A stretch of 64,000 nt of DNA from NCBI RefSeq assembly GCF_003471585.1, contig NZ_QRJO01000011.1, forward strand, positions 5,275-69,274, written 5' to 3'. A program made the position numbers and the translations under genes. This document shows positions 63,937-64,000 of the stretch, piece by piece (positions within the stretch are counted from its first letter, which is position 1; every line of letters begins with the position of its first letter). This DNA is from Collinsella sp. AM18-10. Its GTDB lineage: Bacteria; Actinomycetota; Coriobacteriia; Coriobacteriales; Coriobacteriaceae. The notes under the pieces were generated by a model. That model ran no database searches. It saw only the letters and a list, made by a program, of their open reading frames with translations, and had not been told where the DNA came from.

Positions 63937-64000
63937 GGAAAATCCCCCTAATCTAGCAACGGTTTAGAGTCTACTAGATTGGGGGGACGCGAGCCAAGCC

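Noticed and set aside
61015..63951. 978-codon open frame on the plus strand opposite the C39-like ChW gene
   Set aside because: Extreme GC content removes stop codons in other frames. The minus-strand frame has a signal peptide, regular repeats and a catalytic domain; the plus-strand frame has none.

Overview
The window looks like chromosomal DNA of a high-GC, rod-forming Actinobacterium of class Coriobacteriia, most plausibly a gut Collinsella or close relative. This is inferred from gene content, frequent TTG/GTG starts with strong AGGAGG sites, RmlC-RmlD and AroE-AroK fusions, GlfT2-like galactofuranosyltransferases, and very large ChW-repeat surface proteins. No taxonomic search was possible.

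Layout. 1-6.9 kb is housekeeping: trmD(5' end)-rimM-khpA-rpsP on the minus strand, divergent dinB, then rsfS-yqeK-nadD-obgE and rpmA-rplU. 6.9-10.5 kb holds a paired radical-SAM system and an unknown membrane-associated protein. 10.5-16.5 kb is the elongasome (mreB-mreC-mreD-mrdA-rodA). 16.6-22.6 kb carries a TPR membrane protein, a cyclophilin, a zinc-ribbon membrane protein and a CtpE/CaxP-like P-type ATPase beside tRNA-Arg(CCG). 22.8-31.4 kb, on the plus strand, is one cluster encoding every step from DAHP to prephenate plus the committed Phe and Tyr branch enzymes: aroF-tyrA-aroB-aroA-aroC-pheA-aroEK-aroQ. A terminator hairpin lies in its leader.

31.4-48 kb is an envelope-polysaccharide region: UDP-galactopyranose mutase, tRNA-Arg(TCT), a Wzm/Wzt-type ABC exporter, a DPM-like glycosyltransferase, two GlfT2-like galactofuranosyltransferases flanking a LicD-type phosphotransferase, the dTDP-rhamnose genes (rmlA, rmlB, fused rmlCD), and an AT-rich GtrA/GtrB/GT-C plus GT2 block. 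Together these could make and export a galactofuranose- and rhamnose-containing wall polymer with phospho-substituents and lipid-linked sugar side decoration.

48.1-63.9 kb is the accessory highlight: five consecutive minus-strand genes for secreted proteins of about 950-1054 residues built from ChW repeats (9-14 each). Each carries a different catalytic module: a GT80-type (PM0188-like) sialyltransferase domain, an L,D-transpeptidase, a GH25 lysozyme plus a CHAP/NlpC-like domain, an NlpC/P60 peptidase, and a C39-like cysteine peptidase. Three of them share the same 14-repeat scaffold. Near-identical DNA blocks (305 bp between two genes, 194 bp within one) and abrupt GC shifts inside genes point to recent recombination or gene conversion. 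The secreted, surface-anchored sialyltransferase-like protein is the strongest candidate for an undescribed system, because known bacterial sialyltransferases use cytoplasmic CMP-sialic acid.
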